Below are positions 31,801-46,800 of a DNA stretch of 64,000 bases, in pieces. The DNA lies in the NCBI GenBank assembly GCA_949130485.1, contig OX422183.1, forward strand, positions 12,684,543 through 12,748,542. The letters run 5' to 3'. The notes below the pieces were generated by a model. The model saw nothing but the letters and a program-made list of their open reading frames with translations, was not told where the DNA came from and did no database searches. Numbering within the stretch: the stretch's first letter is position 1; every line of letters starts with the position of its first letter. The position numbers and the translations under genes are program-made. The DNA comes from Agelas oroides. Its lineage: Eukaryota; Porifera; Demospongiae; Agelasida; Agelasidae.

Positions 31801-34800
31801 AACTCAGAATGGATGTCCAACGCTTCCTCTGGCCTGTGTATTAATTATTTACGCGGGCCCTTGAAGTTGCATCTTGGGGTGTAAATATACGTCTTAACAC
31901 ATCTTGGTATACATTACCCAGACTTGGTGAAATACCTTCTTGGTGAGTAGTGATGCTGACATTTGCTGCTGGTCCAGACCCTATGGTTTCTGCTGATATG
32001 CTACACTGGTAGGTGTAGTATGGATGGAGAGAGTTAACAATGAGAAGGAAGTCCATCCCACCCTCCTGGAAATACATAATCCTCCCTGTCTGAACTTCAG
32101 TGATGGTGATCTCATAAGCCTGAATAACACCATTCTGATCCTCAGGTCGTGGAGGCTCCCATGTCAGCCTGATACTAGTGGAACTGATGGCAATCCCTTG
32201 TACATTTGTTGGTGGGCCAGAGGGAACTGCACACATATCAACACATCATTGAAATCAAATATAAGAGTGAAACTGATTATACTTCATACCTGGTGCCTGT
32301 AATGTGGCTATTTACTTGGCATGGTACAGTGAAATTTTCTACGTCTAGTTGCTTACAATCTTGTGGAGTTTGCAGTGAATAGACTTCAGTAGAGGGACCT
32401 GTTGCAACAGTAACAGCAGCTACAAAGATGTGGTAGTTATAAAAAGGATGTAGCCTCTCTGCTGTGATGGTTGTGTTATTTGTTGTGAGCTGAAAATGCT
32501 GTCCTGTCTCTGCCACAGTTATGTTTACTATGTAACTTTGTATAAAGCCATTCTGCTCCTCATGTAGAGGTTGACTCCAGGTGATCTGGATCACTCTGGG
32601 ACCAAGTGCAACAGCTGAAATTCCCTGAGGTGGACCACTTGGAGCTGCATATGCCAAGTATTGCATGCGAATGAATAAAAAAGACAGAATGTTTTTGTCC
32701 ACCAAAGAAATGTGCCTCATGATGTAAATGCTATTACTGAGGTAAACCAAGTTAAGCTGTATCATGCATCTGCAAAGAAATTAGTAAACCAGTGATAGTT
32801 TTGGGCTGTCAAAAATGAAGTGGAAGAGCTTACCATCTTCAAATGTCCTGACAGTGAGTGGAGAGGTGTAAGGCCCAGGTCCAATGGTAACAGCTGCCAC
32901 AGAACACACATAGTCATAGAATGGATGACGAAACTCCACTTGCCATGCAGGAGAGGCTGATGGTTGAGTGTAGAAATAACTAGTGTTTGTTTGCACTTCA
33001 ATCACTGATATTCTATAGAAGCGAACAAGCCCATTTTGTATTTCATTTGCTGGTGGCTGCCACATGAGTAGAATCTGTGTAGAACTGATAACATCCACAG
33101 TGAAATTCTCAGGAGCTCCACCAGGCACTGTGAACATACAAAGAATCAAATACATTACAATTCTGTATCCAAACTGTGTGAAGATGTGTTTTGCCATAAC
33201 CAATAATATGTTTTTGGAATGTTCTCCCATGTGTTAAGTGCATATACAAATATGTAATACTAAATGAGAATAAGACTAGAGAGGAGAGAGCAATATAATG
33301 CAAAGAAGGTAATTACAGGGAATTATGTGTTTTTAGAAAATGAGGGCTCTGTACAGTAAAACCTCTAATAACGGACCCTCCGAAAAGCGGACTACCTCTC
33401 TACAGCAGACAGATCACTTGCCCCTGATTGATTTTACCATAGAACTACAGTAAAACCTCCGAACAAAGGACACATTGGGGACGGGCCATTTGTCCCTTGT
33501 AGAGAGGTTGTCCTCTTCTCTGAGGTTTTCTTATAAACCTATTGGAAAGTCCTTACAGACAAAAACTAACGCTTAAATCTTTAAAATATAATATATTCTG
33601 TGCATATATTTTTATTTTGATGGTTTTTTCAATTGCAAGATTGCAAGAGCAATACTACTTGCATAAGAATGATTGCAATTATGACATATATTTAAAATAA
33701 ACACTCGATTGTTATTTGTTCGTAACCAAAATTTTTCATAAATGTTTTCATAAATTTTTAATAATACATTTTAAGCAAGAAAACCTCCGGGAAGAAGACA
33801 ACCTCTCTACAAGGGACAAATGGCCCGTCCCCAATGTGTCCGAGGTTTTACTGTAACTAGCCATTGGCGAAATATGCTCAGCCTTTGCCCTATTATGCTA
33901 TGCCAGCATTGCTGGTAAAACCCCTCTATTATGCTCAGTATTATGCTAACTATAGGTTGACTGTGTTGTGTATATATGCATCTGCAGTATGTGCGTCTGA
34001 TAATGATGGTGCTATTGTAATTGTAGAGCCAACTCAGCCAACTGAGCCAAGGTTTGACCGTCCTCAGTGTTCTATTCTGGAAAAACTAAACCCTCCAACA
34101 AAATCAGATTTAGTACGAAAAAGGAAGACTGAATTGAGAATCATAAATCTACGAGGGCTGACGAGAAATTTACGTTCAATTAATTATTAATTGGCCTATT
34201 ATGCCAGCATATGCTCCTATGCTAGAAGGTACCTGAAATTTGCCAATGCCTAATTTAGTGCAGCAAACAAAGCATTCCACATTTTTTAGGCATGGACCAC
34301 ATTTCCTGAGACATTTGAGTATTTAGCTATCATAACCTTAGATGAGCAACAGCAGTAAATTGTTGCATCCAAAATTGTGTACTATCATAGTTAACCTCTT
34401 ACCCAATGCAGGAACAGTTGAGCAAGGAGGAGGAGGAGTGCCTGGTACACTGTTTGCACATGTGCTTAATCATGCCCAAGGAATTCCATGGTGACCGTGT
34501 ATATACGTATCCTTACATATACTAATGATGTGATAAAGTTGCACATGGAAGTGTGAAATCAATGCAATATTCAACAACCTGTTTGACTGGTGTTTATGCA
34601 GCTTCATAGTTGCTTGCTGGGTACTATAAACATGGCTATCCTATATAGCTAGCTATAATGTGTAAACTGTGTATGTCCAAACATTTCTAGTCACATACTG
34701 TGTCATGCAAACCTGTTAGCAGATGCATGTGAAGCTTATAATGCAGATTCTTGATAAAGAATTCTACAATGTCATGACTTATGGTACAATCTAATTTCAC

Positions 34801-37800
34801 ACTGCAACACCCTAAAATATGCATGTCAGTGCTGAAAACAGTCCATCTACTCTTGCCACTTACTCCCTGTTGTACTGCAGAGATGGTTTAGTACAGGTGC
34901 TTTGGGGTAAAAATTGCTCCTAAATCATGTGAAATATCTGCTTTAACTAAAGCCAGATTCATAGTCAGACTAATGATGTTAAGTGCAAGGAATAGTTATG
35001 ACATCCAGTGGCTCTGTATGTTCAGAGTGTTCGATGGGAGTATGTGTGAACTGCACACATGCATGTTCATTTTTTCCAAATGAATTGGTGAGGTTACCTT
35101 CTTCATCTGTTGTGACATTGTATGCACTACTTGGAGGTCCAGGTCCAGTAGTTACAGCTGAGAGAGCAAAGCTGTAGGTGTAGTATGGATGAAGCATCTC
35201 AAAGTTTCTTTCTGCACTGTTGGATATGAACTGAATGGTCTCTTGAGTCTCGAGTACTGTCATGTTAATGATATATGAACGGATGATTCCGTTCTGGTTG
35301 GCAGGAGTGGGTGGGTTCCAGGTTAGGCTAATACTGCGGGATGTCACATTCACAGTTGTAAGGTTCCTAGGTGGACCACTGGGAACTACAGTTAAGAGAA
35401 GGATTGAACATACATGTCTATTTTGCTAAACTCTTAATTAACTCACTAGCTTCCAAAGTTTGAAGAGTGATGTTGTCACTGATGGAACCAGGTGCAACTG
35501 TCATTGCAGCAACACCGAACGTATAGGTATAGAAAGGATGAAGACTTTCAACACGGTAGTTTGTTGTGGTAGAATTCAGTATAAATGAGCTTCCACTCTC
35601 CAGTTCAGTAATGAACACAAAGTAGAGTCTGATTATACCATTCCAGTTCTCCTCAGGTGGTGGCTGCCAGTTCAGAGTGATTGAGGTGGCAGCAATGGAA
35701 ACTTGTCTCAGATTTTGAGGAGGAGCACTTGGGGCTGTAGTAAGACAATCCACATTAAGAGATAGAAACATTTAGGTGTAGACTAAGTAAAAGTTTACGT
35801 TTCATCTTTTGTGCACTTTTGAACCACTACATTTCAGAAAACTTTATATATAATCTTGGAAGTTTGGCAACCTAGTAAGCTTAATATGGTACAGAGCTAT
35901 AGTCTTAATCAACGACCAATACATGCACTATAGTAAAAATCATCACACTTAAGCCTTACCATCTTCAGGAGTATGAATTGTAAAACCACTAGAAAATGGA
36001 CCTCTCCCAACACCAGTTTCTGCTGCAACTGCCACCATATATGTGGAGAATGGATGCAGCCCCTCTAGTGTCACACTCAGAGATGAAGTAGTATACTGCT
36101 GAACTGTTGTGTCATTGTCTTCAAACAAAACACTGACAACATAGGCCGTGATAATCCCATTCTGATGCTCAGGAGGTGGAGGCTGCCAAGTCATCAGTGC
36201 AGAAGAAGAGTTTATGGTCACTGACTGAATACTCTGTGGTGAAGCTGCTGGAACTGCGCAAAACAAATCATGCATACAATTACACAAAATTGCACTGTAT
36301 AAATACTCATCAATCAATCAGTTTTGCATGTATTTATCTACATTGTTACATATTTCCTAGGATGAGGTTTCAACTTTGCTATAACGTGAGTCTTAAGGTT
36401 AAATCAGTCGCAGAAATGTACATACGTACCATCTTCTGGCATTGTGACGATTGCAGGGTCACTGTAGGGGCCCAACTCCACTGTCACTGCAGCTACAGTG
36501 AAGCTGTAGGTGTAGTCTGGGTGCAAGCCAGTGTAGATTGAAGTGGTGTTTGTTAGGTTTAGTTGAATTTCCATGCGACTCAGGAGCTCCAAGATCCTAA
36601 TGCTGTAGTGCCTGATATCTCCATTGTGCTGCTCTTCATCTGGTGGTAACCAACTGAGGTGAACACTGGTAGAGTTGATTGCTATGGCAGTCAGATTAGC
36701 TGGAGCACCAGATGGAGCTATGGTACACAGAAGCCAAACAATGTCAATTGCTAATCTGTCAACATTCGACTCTACTAGACTAGACACTTATGTTGCAGGT
36801 AACACCTACTGCAATTCTCAAGCAAAATCTTTATTGTCCTCAATATGCTGAACATAATGAAAAAGTAACTAGCCATGGTCCTTTTTCTGGTCGGTAGAGG
36901 TCGGATTTTGAGAGCTTAAAAGTGGTAAAATGCTGCAAAGTAGGGTGGTTTTAATCAGCCACAATTACTGTTTACTAAATATTATCACAATAAATTAGTC
37001 ATACCAAGATCATACACAAATCATGATAAACGTAACAAACATACAGCGGTTTGGAGTGAATCACGCACATAAAAATGTCATCACTAGATAATTATGATAA
37101 TCAACACACTGAGAAATACAATTATCACAAGAAGCAAATATTTCAATTTATTTGTTATGTACCGTATATCAGAAATGAAATGCACAACACTGAGATTGTG
37201 ATTTGTCAACCAAAAAAATGAAAGATTGCAGTTAAAAGTAGATTGATAGATGGGTGCATTCTTAGGTCCAAAGCAGGTTTTATATGTTATACAGTATTGC
37301 TGTACCATTACCAAGGTCCTCCTCATCTAATGGTTGTGTGGCAAAATATTGTAAAAGTGTCAAAATGCATTCTTAAGCCACAAACTTTTGCCATATACAA
37401 CATTTGCTCTGCATACCTATTCTATGCTGTATATTCTATTTTTGATATACATTCCACGTTTGGTATAGCAATTTACTATAATTATGCCTGTGGATGTATT
37501 TAAATTAAGCCTTACTAGCTACAAATAAACTGACCTGCCTCTAGTGTTGTCACGGTCACAGGATTGCTAAATGGTCCATGCTGGACAGTTTCAGCAGCAA
37601 TGGTAAACTGGTACTGGTTGTGAGCATGAAGGGAACCAATAACCAGCTCAGTGTAATTTCCTCTTCGTGTATAGTTCGTCAGTATGCCTGTTCTGGTCTC
37701 ATATTGCCTAATATGGTAATTCCTGATCACTCCATTCCGCTGGTAAAGTGTAGGAGGAGACCATCTTAGGAAGACAGCAGTGGAACTTAGGACCTCTAGT

Positions 37801-40800
37801 GTAAAGTTCTGAGGTGGTGTGCTGGGAGCTAGACAGAACAAGAGAATTTGGATCAAAAACTGTAGAAAAATGTGAAATTTACAACTTACCAGCTTCCAAT
37901 GTTGTTACAGTGTATATTTGACTGTAGGGTCCAGGACCAATGGTAACAGCTGACACACTAAACTGATAAGTGTGGTATGGGTGTAGATATGTAATGTTGC
38001 AGGATACCAAGCTGCAATTCTGCTGAAAACTCTCCTCCATACGTGGATGAGTTGCAGTGATATTGACAATGTAATAGCTGATAATTCCATTTTGCTCATC
38101 AGGTCTGGGAGGATTCCACGAGAGCTGCACGGTCATGGGATCAACAGCTGTTGCAGCAGTGATCTCAGGAGACCCAACTGGAACTGGGGAATAATGACCA
38201 TGGAGAAGCAACCGCAAAAAGTAATATATACATGTAACTGCTTGACCAATGATTAATAGCAATGGCAACAGAAGTATTATTAATAAACACTACTTCAAGA
38301 CTTACTATCTGGAAGTGTCTGCACAATGAGTGGTACAGAGTAGGGACCATGTGTAATAGTAACTGCTGAAACACTGAAATTATATGTGTAGTATGGATGT
38401 AAACTTTCAAAATTAATACTCAGTTGAACAGTCGAGCGAGTAAATATTTCTCCTGTATCTTGCACCACCACCATAACAGTGTAGTTTCTGATGACACCGT
38501 TGTGGTGTTCAGTTGATGGAGGGAACCAAGAGAGGTTCACAGAGGTAGAAGTAACTGCAGTACGTCTGACAGCCTGAGGTGAGTCACTTGGTCCTAAGGG
38601 TGAAAGTAGACATACACAAACACAAACAGTGGTTATCCATAACACTTGACAAGAACTTGATACACTGTCCACATAATCTGAATGATGAAGAACCTCACCA
38701 TCTTCCGCAGTTCGAAACACTATTGGTGGACTGAATGGTCCTTGTGACACTGTCTCAGCAGAAATGGAGCAAGCATAGGTTGTGAAAGGATCCAAATTTT
38801 GTACAAGTGTAGTTGTTGCCTGTGAGTATGTAATCAGCTCTTCCCCACCATCCACGGATGTGACATTAACAATGTATCTTCTAATAATGCCGTTTTGTTG
38901 AGTCATTGGAGGAGGTGCCCATACAACTTCAACTTGTCGTAAGTAGACCGCAGACGCTACCACATTTACAGGAGGTTGGGAAGGAGCTGAAAAGATAAAA
39001 AAATATCAACATACTTCTCAACAGAAGAAATAGAGTACAGTGATAAAGGCATATCCTTGCTCCACTCTAGAGACAAATGGGAACAAAACTTGAACATCCT
39101 CAAAGTGGCTGTGAAAAATCTCTATCTGATGTCCATATGCAGGTGCATCAACCCCTAACATTGCCTATACATATAAATAGTGCTTACTTGCAAGTGCCAA
39201 TTAACAATTTTAAAATCACAGATAGGCAGGCTTACACATGCTATGTCAGCTAGAGTATCTGCAGACAAAGCAAAGCAACTATCCAGTTTCTTGGCTATCT
39301 TTGTTGTTGGCTGTCTTGATTATCTTAGGAAGTAGGTGCACTTGATTAAAATTACAAATTCTGTCCACAACAAAAATATATCAGCTAGCTACATCTTAAT
39401 GTAAGTTACCTGCTTCCTCTGTTCGGATGGTAATTTCTGTGTGGTTAGTTCCCACATCCACAGTGACAGGAACAATAAAGAATGTGTAGGTATAGAATGG
39501 GTGCAGTGACTCAATAGCAAGTTGAGTTGTTTCAGAATCTGTTGATGTATTGAACACTGTCCCAGTCTCCAGTTCAATATAAGTAATCTCATATTCTCTG
39601 ATCATTCCATTGTGAGTGTGCTCTGGAGGACGATCCCAGCTAATGTAGATGCTGGTTGGTCCAGTAAATATAGCAGTTACATTAACCGGTGCTCCAATGG
39701 GAGCTGTAATTGAATGTGGAAACATAATCAAATAGCTTAAAAATGGAAGGCTACTCAATGATGTGAACTTTTTAAGCTAAGACTTTGTCACAGCTGTACT
39801 CTATCCCAGTGCTATACTAACCTTCTTCATGTGTTGTCACAGATAGAAAGTGAGTGGCTGGTCCTCTACCAGCAACTGTCTGAGCAGATACAAGGGAGCC
39901 ATATGTGGTGAATGGTTGAAGAGAGTACAGTGTGAGGTTGTGAGATTCAGTGAACATTGTGGATACGTCTCCTGTCTCCAGTTCAGTTATGTTTATAGTG
40001 TAGCCAGTGATAATCCCGTTTTGCCCTTCAGCTGGAGGGGCATTCCATGTCAAAAGGATTGAACGAGAAGAGAGTGCAACTGCTGTGTAGTTGCTTGGAG
40101 GATAGCTGGGAGCTGTGTATATACGTACCAAGAGTAACAAAATATTAATAAATCTGTACAATATAGTAACAATTTATTCTTACCATCTTGAGGCAACTGA
40201 TGCACTATGGGTTCAGTAAATGGTCCAAGATCCACTGTATAAGCTGCTACACTGAACCAGTAGGTATAGAATGGGTGAAGAGATGATACAGTGAGGGAAG
40301 CATCAACTGATGTCCTTTGGATCCTCCTTCCAGTGTCCATTTCATTGATGTTAATCTCAAACTGTCGGATAATTCCATTTTGGTGTTCACGAGGGGGAGG
40401 AGACCAGGAGAGATAGACACTCCTTGAATTAATAGGTGTTACTGTCAGATTTTGAGGAGGACTTGCAGGGGCTTGAAACAAAAATCAGAGTATGTGATGG
40501 TCACACACTCTACTAGAAAATGCATGCATCATGCCACAAGCCTTAAGAATTAAACAGTTACTTTTGTTTAACACCATTAAGCTACTTGGCGTGAATAATA
40601 ATTACAGCTATTTGTTTAGCCAAATTATTGGATCTGCTATATGTGGTCATCCAGCAACCTATAATCTGTCCAAGCTGCAATAAGTAGCTAAAGGACAGCT
40701 TGTTTACTACATACAGCCTTTGCTTACCACTTAGAAGCTGCACTATCTGCAAGACCCTCTGTCTGACATAGGCAATGCATCCATTAATATTGCTCAAGTT

Positions 40801-43800
40801 GCTGCTATGACTGAAGTGCTATAAGCTTCATAAAAACTAGCAGATAACTCTTTGCAACTCACTGCTTGTCTATATATCTCATCCATATGCTTGCTGTACA
40901 CATTAATAAGTTGCTGCATTTGCTTGAAGCTTAGCCTGTATGAAGTTAAAGCTATGCATGTGAATAGGTATAGGTACATGCAGTGCTACATGATGTTATG
41001 GAAATATTTGTTTACTATTCACATCACTTTTTTGAGGCTCACTCAGGTTCACTGTGTGTCAAATTCGGTGCAAATCATTTACATAACACTTACCAGCTTC
41101 AAGGGTTTCGATTTGTATTGCATCACTAAATGGGCCATGTCCAGCATTGGTGACAGCTGCAGACACACAAGTGTATACTGTGTAAGGTTGAAGGTCATAT
41201 ACGGTTAGTGTTGTAGAATTTGAGAACAGCTCTAGTCTCTCTCCTGTCTGCAATATTGTCATGTTGATGGAATATCCTATTACATGACCATTAAGATCTT
41301 CAGGGGGTGGGGGTTCCCAAGTGAACACAGCAGAAGTAGAAGATATATTGGTGGTTCTGAGCATCCTTGGAGCACTCCTGGGAACTGTGATAAGCGCACA
41401 AGTAGTCATAAAATCTGTAAACATTACTGAATTAGAACATACCATCCTCTGGCATTGTGATATTTACTTCCACACTGTATGGCCCCTCTGCAATGGTGAA
41501 TGCAGCAACTATACAGTCATAAGTATAGAATGGGTGCAGCAAGAGTACTGTGAGAGATGTTGCAGCAGTGACTAGACGATACACCACTCCAGTCTCTATC
41601 TCAGTGATGTTCACTCGGTACTCCCTGATGATTCCATTTTGGTGCTCAAATGGTGGAGGCATCCAAGATACCAATAGTGTTGTTGAGTTAATTGCTGTCA
41701 TTACCACACTTTTGGGACCTAGTGTTGGAACTAAAACATAACAAAAATTACACCTCAAGTGGAAAGAAAAGCAAAAATATAGTAATGAATGAAAAGCCAC
41801 AAAAGTGCACGTACATGTCCAATGTTTTAGCATTTCTTTCTCAGCCTGAGAGGACTTACGGAAGTTTGACCCCACAGCTTGAAACAGTTATCATTGAAGG
41901 ATCTAGTGTGCGACTGCTGAGGCTGAGAGCTAATCCATTGGCAATTGCACAGGGCCATACATTTGCATGCCATCAACTAATTGGATCTACGGATTTTACA
42001 GTGCCCAAACTAGCTATCTTGACTTGTAGCTCTGGAGTCTTGTCTTAGCATTTCATTGATTAGAATGATTGTAAAAATCTAAAAGCAACATGTTCCATGA
42101 ATTAGATTTAGAGCGAATGAAATAATTTAATCCCAATAAATAGAACGTTCCATAAATTGGAGCGACCACCCACTTCATGTTCTGTTCACACAAGCCTAGG
42201 AATGCAGATCTGGCAACACATTAATAACTTTGGTGTATTAAGGCACATCCGTGTAGTGCGATGTGTGCATAAAACCACACCCAATACGTAGTTAACTGCT
42301 TCCATTTCGTGTAAAAAATGGCTAATTGCATCCGCAGTACGACATCCAATTCCCATTCTGATGCTAATTTGCAGTCTGAGAATGAGTCCACATGCTTAAG
42401 GTGGCATGGAGGTCGCTCGGCGGAGGTTAACATAAACCTGGGTTACAGTCAGGACCAGGGTTACTCATAGTTTCAGGGTTAGGGTTTGCTTTAGGGCAAT
42501 CTTGCTTTGCGTAATTTTAGAAAGGGTTTTATTAGCTTATTATATTCATGAACACAAAATTGCCACTGGATGGACACATCTACATGCACACTGTAGGTAG
42601 GGTCCTAACCACCAACTCGATCTATGTCAGCTTTTGTTCAGAGCCACTCTCAAAGTCAGCATGTTTGTCACTACTCTCGGAATGGACAACTTTGACTGCA
42701 CCAAAATGAATGCATGTTTCCAAAAATTCACAGCTTGTCTGTGGGAGGCATACATTGCTAGCCCCACCTCATCCCCTTATGTCGGTAAACAACTCATGGC
42801 TCTGTTCCACAACCACTGTTCAGTGTACTGGAGTGTAGTACCAACATTATATTGTATTCTAGTTAAAGCCCAGCCCAGCACTCAAAGCACCTACTAAGCT
42901 TGGCATATGACCACGAGACCTGGGCCTACCCAACGAATACAGTCTTGGCCACTGCAGCCTTTCTGCTGCTTCTAGACACAACCTTGCTTTCACAAGCAGG
43001 CATTACGCACTACTCACAGCTACATGACACTACAGCACTCTACAAACTCCTTCTTTGTAAATTACACCACAACTCTAGCCCTTCAGTGATTTGGGGCCCC
43101 TCTGTACTCAAATTAAAAGCTAAGTACAAGAGAACAACGTACATCTTGGACCAGTCAGTATATGATTCTGGAAGCAATTTCTTGTTTCTGCATCCCAGAT
43201 GCTACCTATTATTCTCCATGTGCTTGTAGTCTATATGTCTGCATGTGTAGGATTTGTCTTGTAGGTCGCTAAAAGTATTTGCTTTGGATATGGAGCATGG
43301 GGGGTCCCCACATTACTAGTGATATGGGGCTGGTGGGCATGCAGTTACCTAAAGTATCAGATAACAATACATACTAAAACAGGCAATAGTACAGAACAGT
43401 AGTAAAGAAATCATATTGTACAGTAACAACCAAGATAGTTATGCACTAGTACACAAGAATACAACTATTAAATAGAGGAAGGTTTGCCGACGGAATCTTC
43501 CCTGAGGGGTTGGTATTTAGTCGGGATTGTCCCAATCCACTCAAATGGCATAATTATCTTTCGTTGAGTCTCCCATCATCTGCTGTAAAATTTTTGCTGC
43601 GTTTCCTTTATTGCAGCATCTTTTTGGACGTTCATGTCCTTTCTGATTTCCTTTGGCATTCTGACAACTGTAGGTACATCTTACTTAGTGGTTTTCCTTT
43701 TATAACACCCTGATGGCGTACCCGCCGTCCTCAAATCAATGGACGTCAAGATGGAGCGCTCATGTTTTACGAACGAGTCTGTGTCTTAGGGGGAGCCCTA

Positions 43801-46800
43801 TAATACCCCTAAGGGGAGCCCCAGATCGCTAGCGAATTGGGGCCTGGGGGGTCACTGCATCTGTTTCCGTTGGGGTACCGACACAGTGTGTTCACTGTTG
43901 TTTAGTAACAGCTAGAGCTTTCGTGCCTGCCAGTCTGATAGTGATCCCGTACACCACTCTTGAGGTATTTAAGTTTTTAGGCCAACTTCCGGTTTACCAT
44001 TGACGACGACGACGACGACGATGACGAAAAATCTCAAATTATTGAACCCGGGTATAGCCTCGCTTCGCTCGGAATAACTAAAGTAGGTACATTGTTAATA
44101 AGCTAGATCTATTAGTTACAACTTTCTGGCAGCAGACTTCCAATACAGCACGGCCACACTGAGCTAGCTACAAGTGACTTTGACACTTCAGCGAAATGCA
44201 CACGTAGCAACTGGCTTGATGCAATGCGGCACATCCCGTGTGTTCACATCCCTTCTGATGACAACAGTGCTTAATTCTTTCGAGCCATCTCAACTCCATC
44301 CACAAGCTACAAATCTCTGGTGGCAGATTTATTTCAACGGAGCATAGCGACACTGCACTGACACAGGCACTTCACTTTCACACTGGTGGGTGTAGTACTT
44401 GTCACGTGACCACTCATGTAGCTTGTGTACGTGCAGTGTGAACTTGTTCGCTTACTGAGCTGGTAAGTATGGCATCAAACTTACTGCAGCTTACGTGGTG
44501 CTAACGTAAATTTATGTTACTGTGTGCCGCAGTAGTGAGTTAGCACTTTCTGGGTTTGTGTTGAACACTTTTGTTGCTAAGCTGGGCTGTCCGTGAGCAT
44601 TCAATCACTGTTTTTTTTTTTTGCATGCTGGTAGCTCAGATTGAGCATTAAACGCATAGGAAGTCACTGGATCCTGGGTTTCACTTGTTCCCTGGGGAAT
44701 CATTTCACCCAAGCAGGAGTTATCCAGCACTAGGGTAGATTGGCATGGCCATCTTCTGCCCAGCCAGTCAACATTACACAGGCAGCGCTATAGCCATATA
44801 TAGAAGTTGGCTTGTCTATCTCACCTCTACGTGTTAATTACTACCAATTAGTACCCGAGTAGTCATAATTTCTGTGTAGACACAATAACAATTAGACATA
44901 CACTGTCAAGTCAAGTAGCTTTACTTGGAAACATCTTGGCTACCTAAACTTTTGTCCCATGACAACACTCCTCTGCGAAGAAGGAGCTTCATGCACAGAT
45001 ATACTACAACTCGTACATCCAGTCATATACAAGTACGCCAACCACCCTATTTAGTCCACACCCCACAAAACATAGCTACCTGTCAACATTTAAGACACAC
45101 TTTCTTATAACACCCAACTACCACAACCTCCATTTTTCCACTCCAACAGACACAATGAACATACGCGAAGTTAGCTTCACTTCACTCTACATGCATGGCT
45201 ATGTTTACTGTTAACGGCTGAATACTGCACCTCATTTTTACCCTGTGTCCTGTTATTGAGTGGGGCTATCTATATACAGTGGCGGATTTAGAAATTTAGA
45301 AAGGGGGGTTCAGCCACTGGCGCGCGAAGCACACCCGAAAATTTTTGGGTTGCCACGCCCACTTCTGGTCACGTGAATGCATTCATGACACACGTAATTG
45401 AGGTAGCAGAGTTAGCTAGAAATCCGAACTGAATATCTCGAAGGAACTCTAGGCCTAGTCAAACGTCTGGAGATCAGTAAGGAACTAAGTCTAATACGGA
45501 GTGTGTAACTGTGCCTGGTTGTTGTTGCTGCATGCCATTGCTGCATAATCATTTGATGGACTCGTGCAGTTTATGTACGCAAAAATACACTACTAGCCGT
45601 CAAAGGGGGGTGCATTTGCACCCCCCTTACCCCCCCTAAATCCGCCACTGATATAACAAGACTCTATTTGGTGCATGATGTATTGTATTTAGACTGGGAA
45701 TAATAGGCGTGATGAAAAGAATAATAGGTAGTATGAGAAGAATAATAGGTAAGAATTTTGAGAATACAAGAATAGAATAATAGGGTAAATAAAAAGAATA
45801 ATCCATCAAGGCCTACCTATGGCCTTTCTCTTATAGTCAAAGTTTGTGCTCTTGCTGCTTGCTCACCACCTGGAAGTGTGTGCCCCTATTGGATCTCCTG
45901 TTATACGCAGGACAAAATGGCCCACCACCTACACCCGATACTTTACACTTTGGACGCAGTTACCACCTGCCCCCAGTCACCGTTTTCTTTCCACTTGGGG
46001 TGCGGTTACGCTCAAAAAAGAAAAAGTCGATATAAGCTTATCTTCAAAGTTCCGACAACCACATCAGGGGTTTCACCAGGTCACATCTTAACTTTAAACA
46101 CATTAGTGGATGCCAACGCTGACAGGAAACTGGGAAAATCCCCAATTGTACGGACAGTGAAAGGTTGAAGACTCTCAAAACTGACTATTTGCTAAGAAGG
46201 CAAAGAAGTCTATAAGCTTGAATTCCAGATTTGTTGACTTTGAAAATACAGGGTTGAATACCACCTTAAAGCATCAGAAAACAACTTCATGCGAATCGGA
46301 TGACTTATACTCGGTCCATAAAAGTATCCTCACTTAATTGATAACATGAAAGTAGGCATGGAATCAACCATTACCCCAGGTGGACTAATAGCAGTAGCTT
46401 GGATCAAAAGTTATGCTGTGATTTAAGTGCTCAAAAGGTCTATCACACAGCTCGTCTTAAAAACAGTTCTGGCAGCCATTGTGAAGACGTACAGAAGCAA
46501 CATCCACCTAGGTCATATGAAAGTAGAATTGTTCCTTTGTTTTTAGTGTATGGGCTGTGCATCATTCTGTGAGTTGGAAGTCGTCTGCCTTTTGCCACCA
46601 ATATGTTGTTGTTTACACAACATTCAATTAGTGTGGGTATGGCTTTCAGTAATTAAGGACACCAAGTGTGGCGCGCAAAACATGCTCACCAAGTTTCATA
46701 CATGACAATCTGTGCCTTAGGCATTTGGGAGCAATTCAGTGTTTTGTAAGGTCTTGGTTGGAACTCCCATGCCTTAATACACTTGAGTATAATCCAAATC

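Larger units (their letters stand above)
43076..45276. other. Intron of copy B, mixed content
   Basis: Long intron between FN3 domains 20 and 21. It holds a (GAC)n run at 44002-44026, a degenerate tRNA-like stretch on plus (44624-44700) after a T tract, and CpG-rich patches near 43730-43870. No coding exon recognised. Confidence 0.45.

Noticed and set aside
43730-43870. CpG island promoter in the copy B intron
   Set aside because: CpG-rich, but no exon with a donor follows on either strand.
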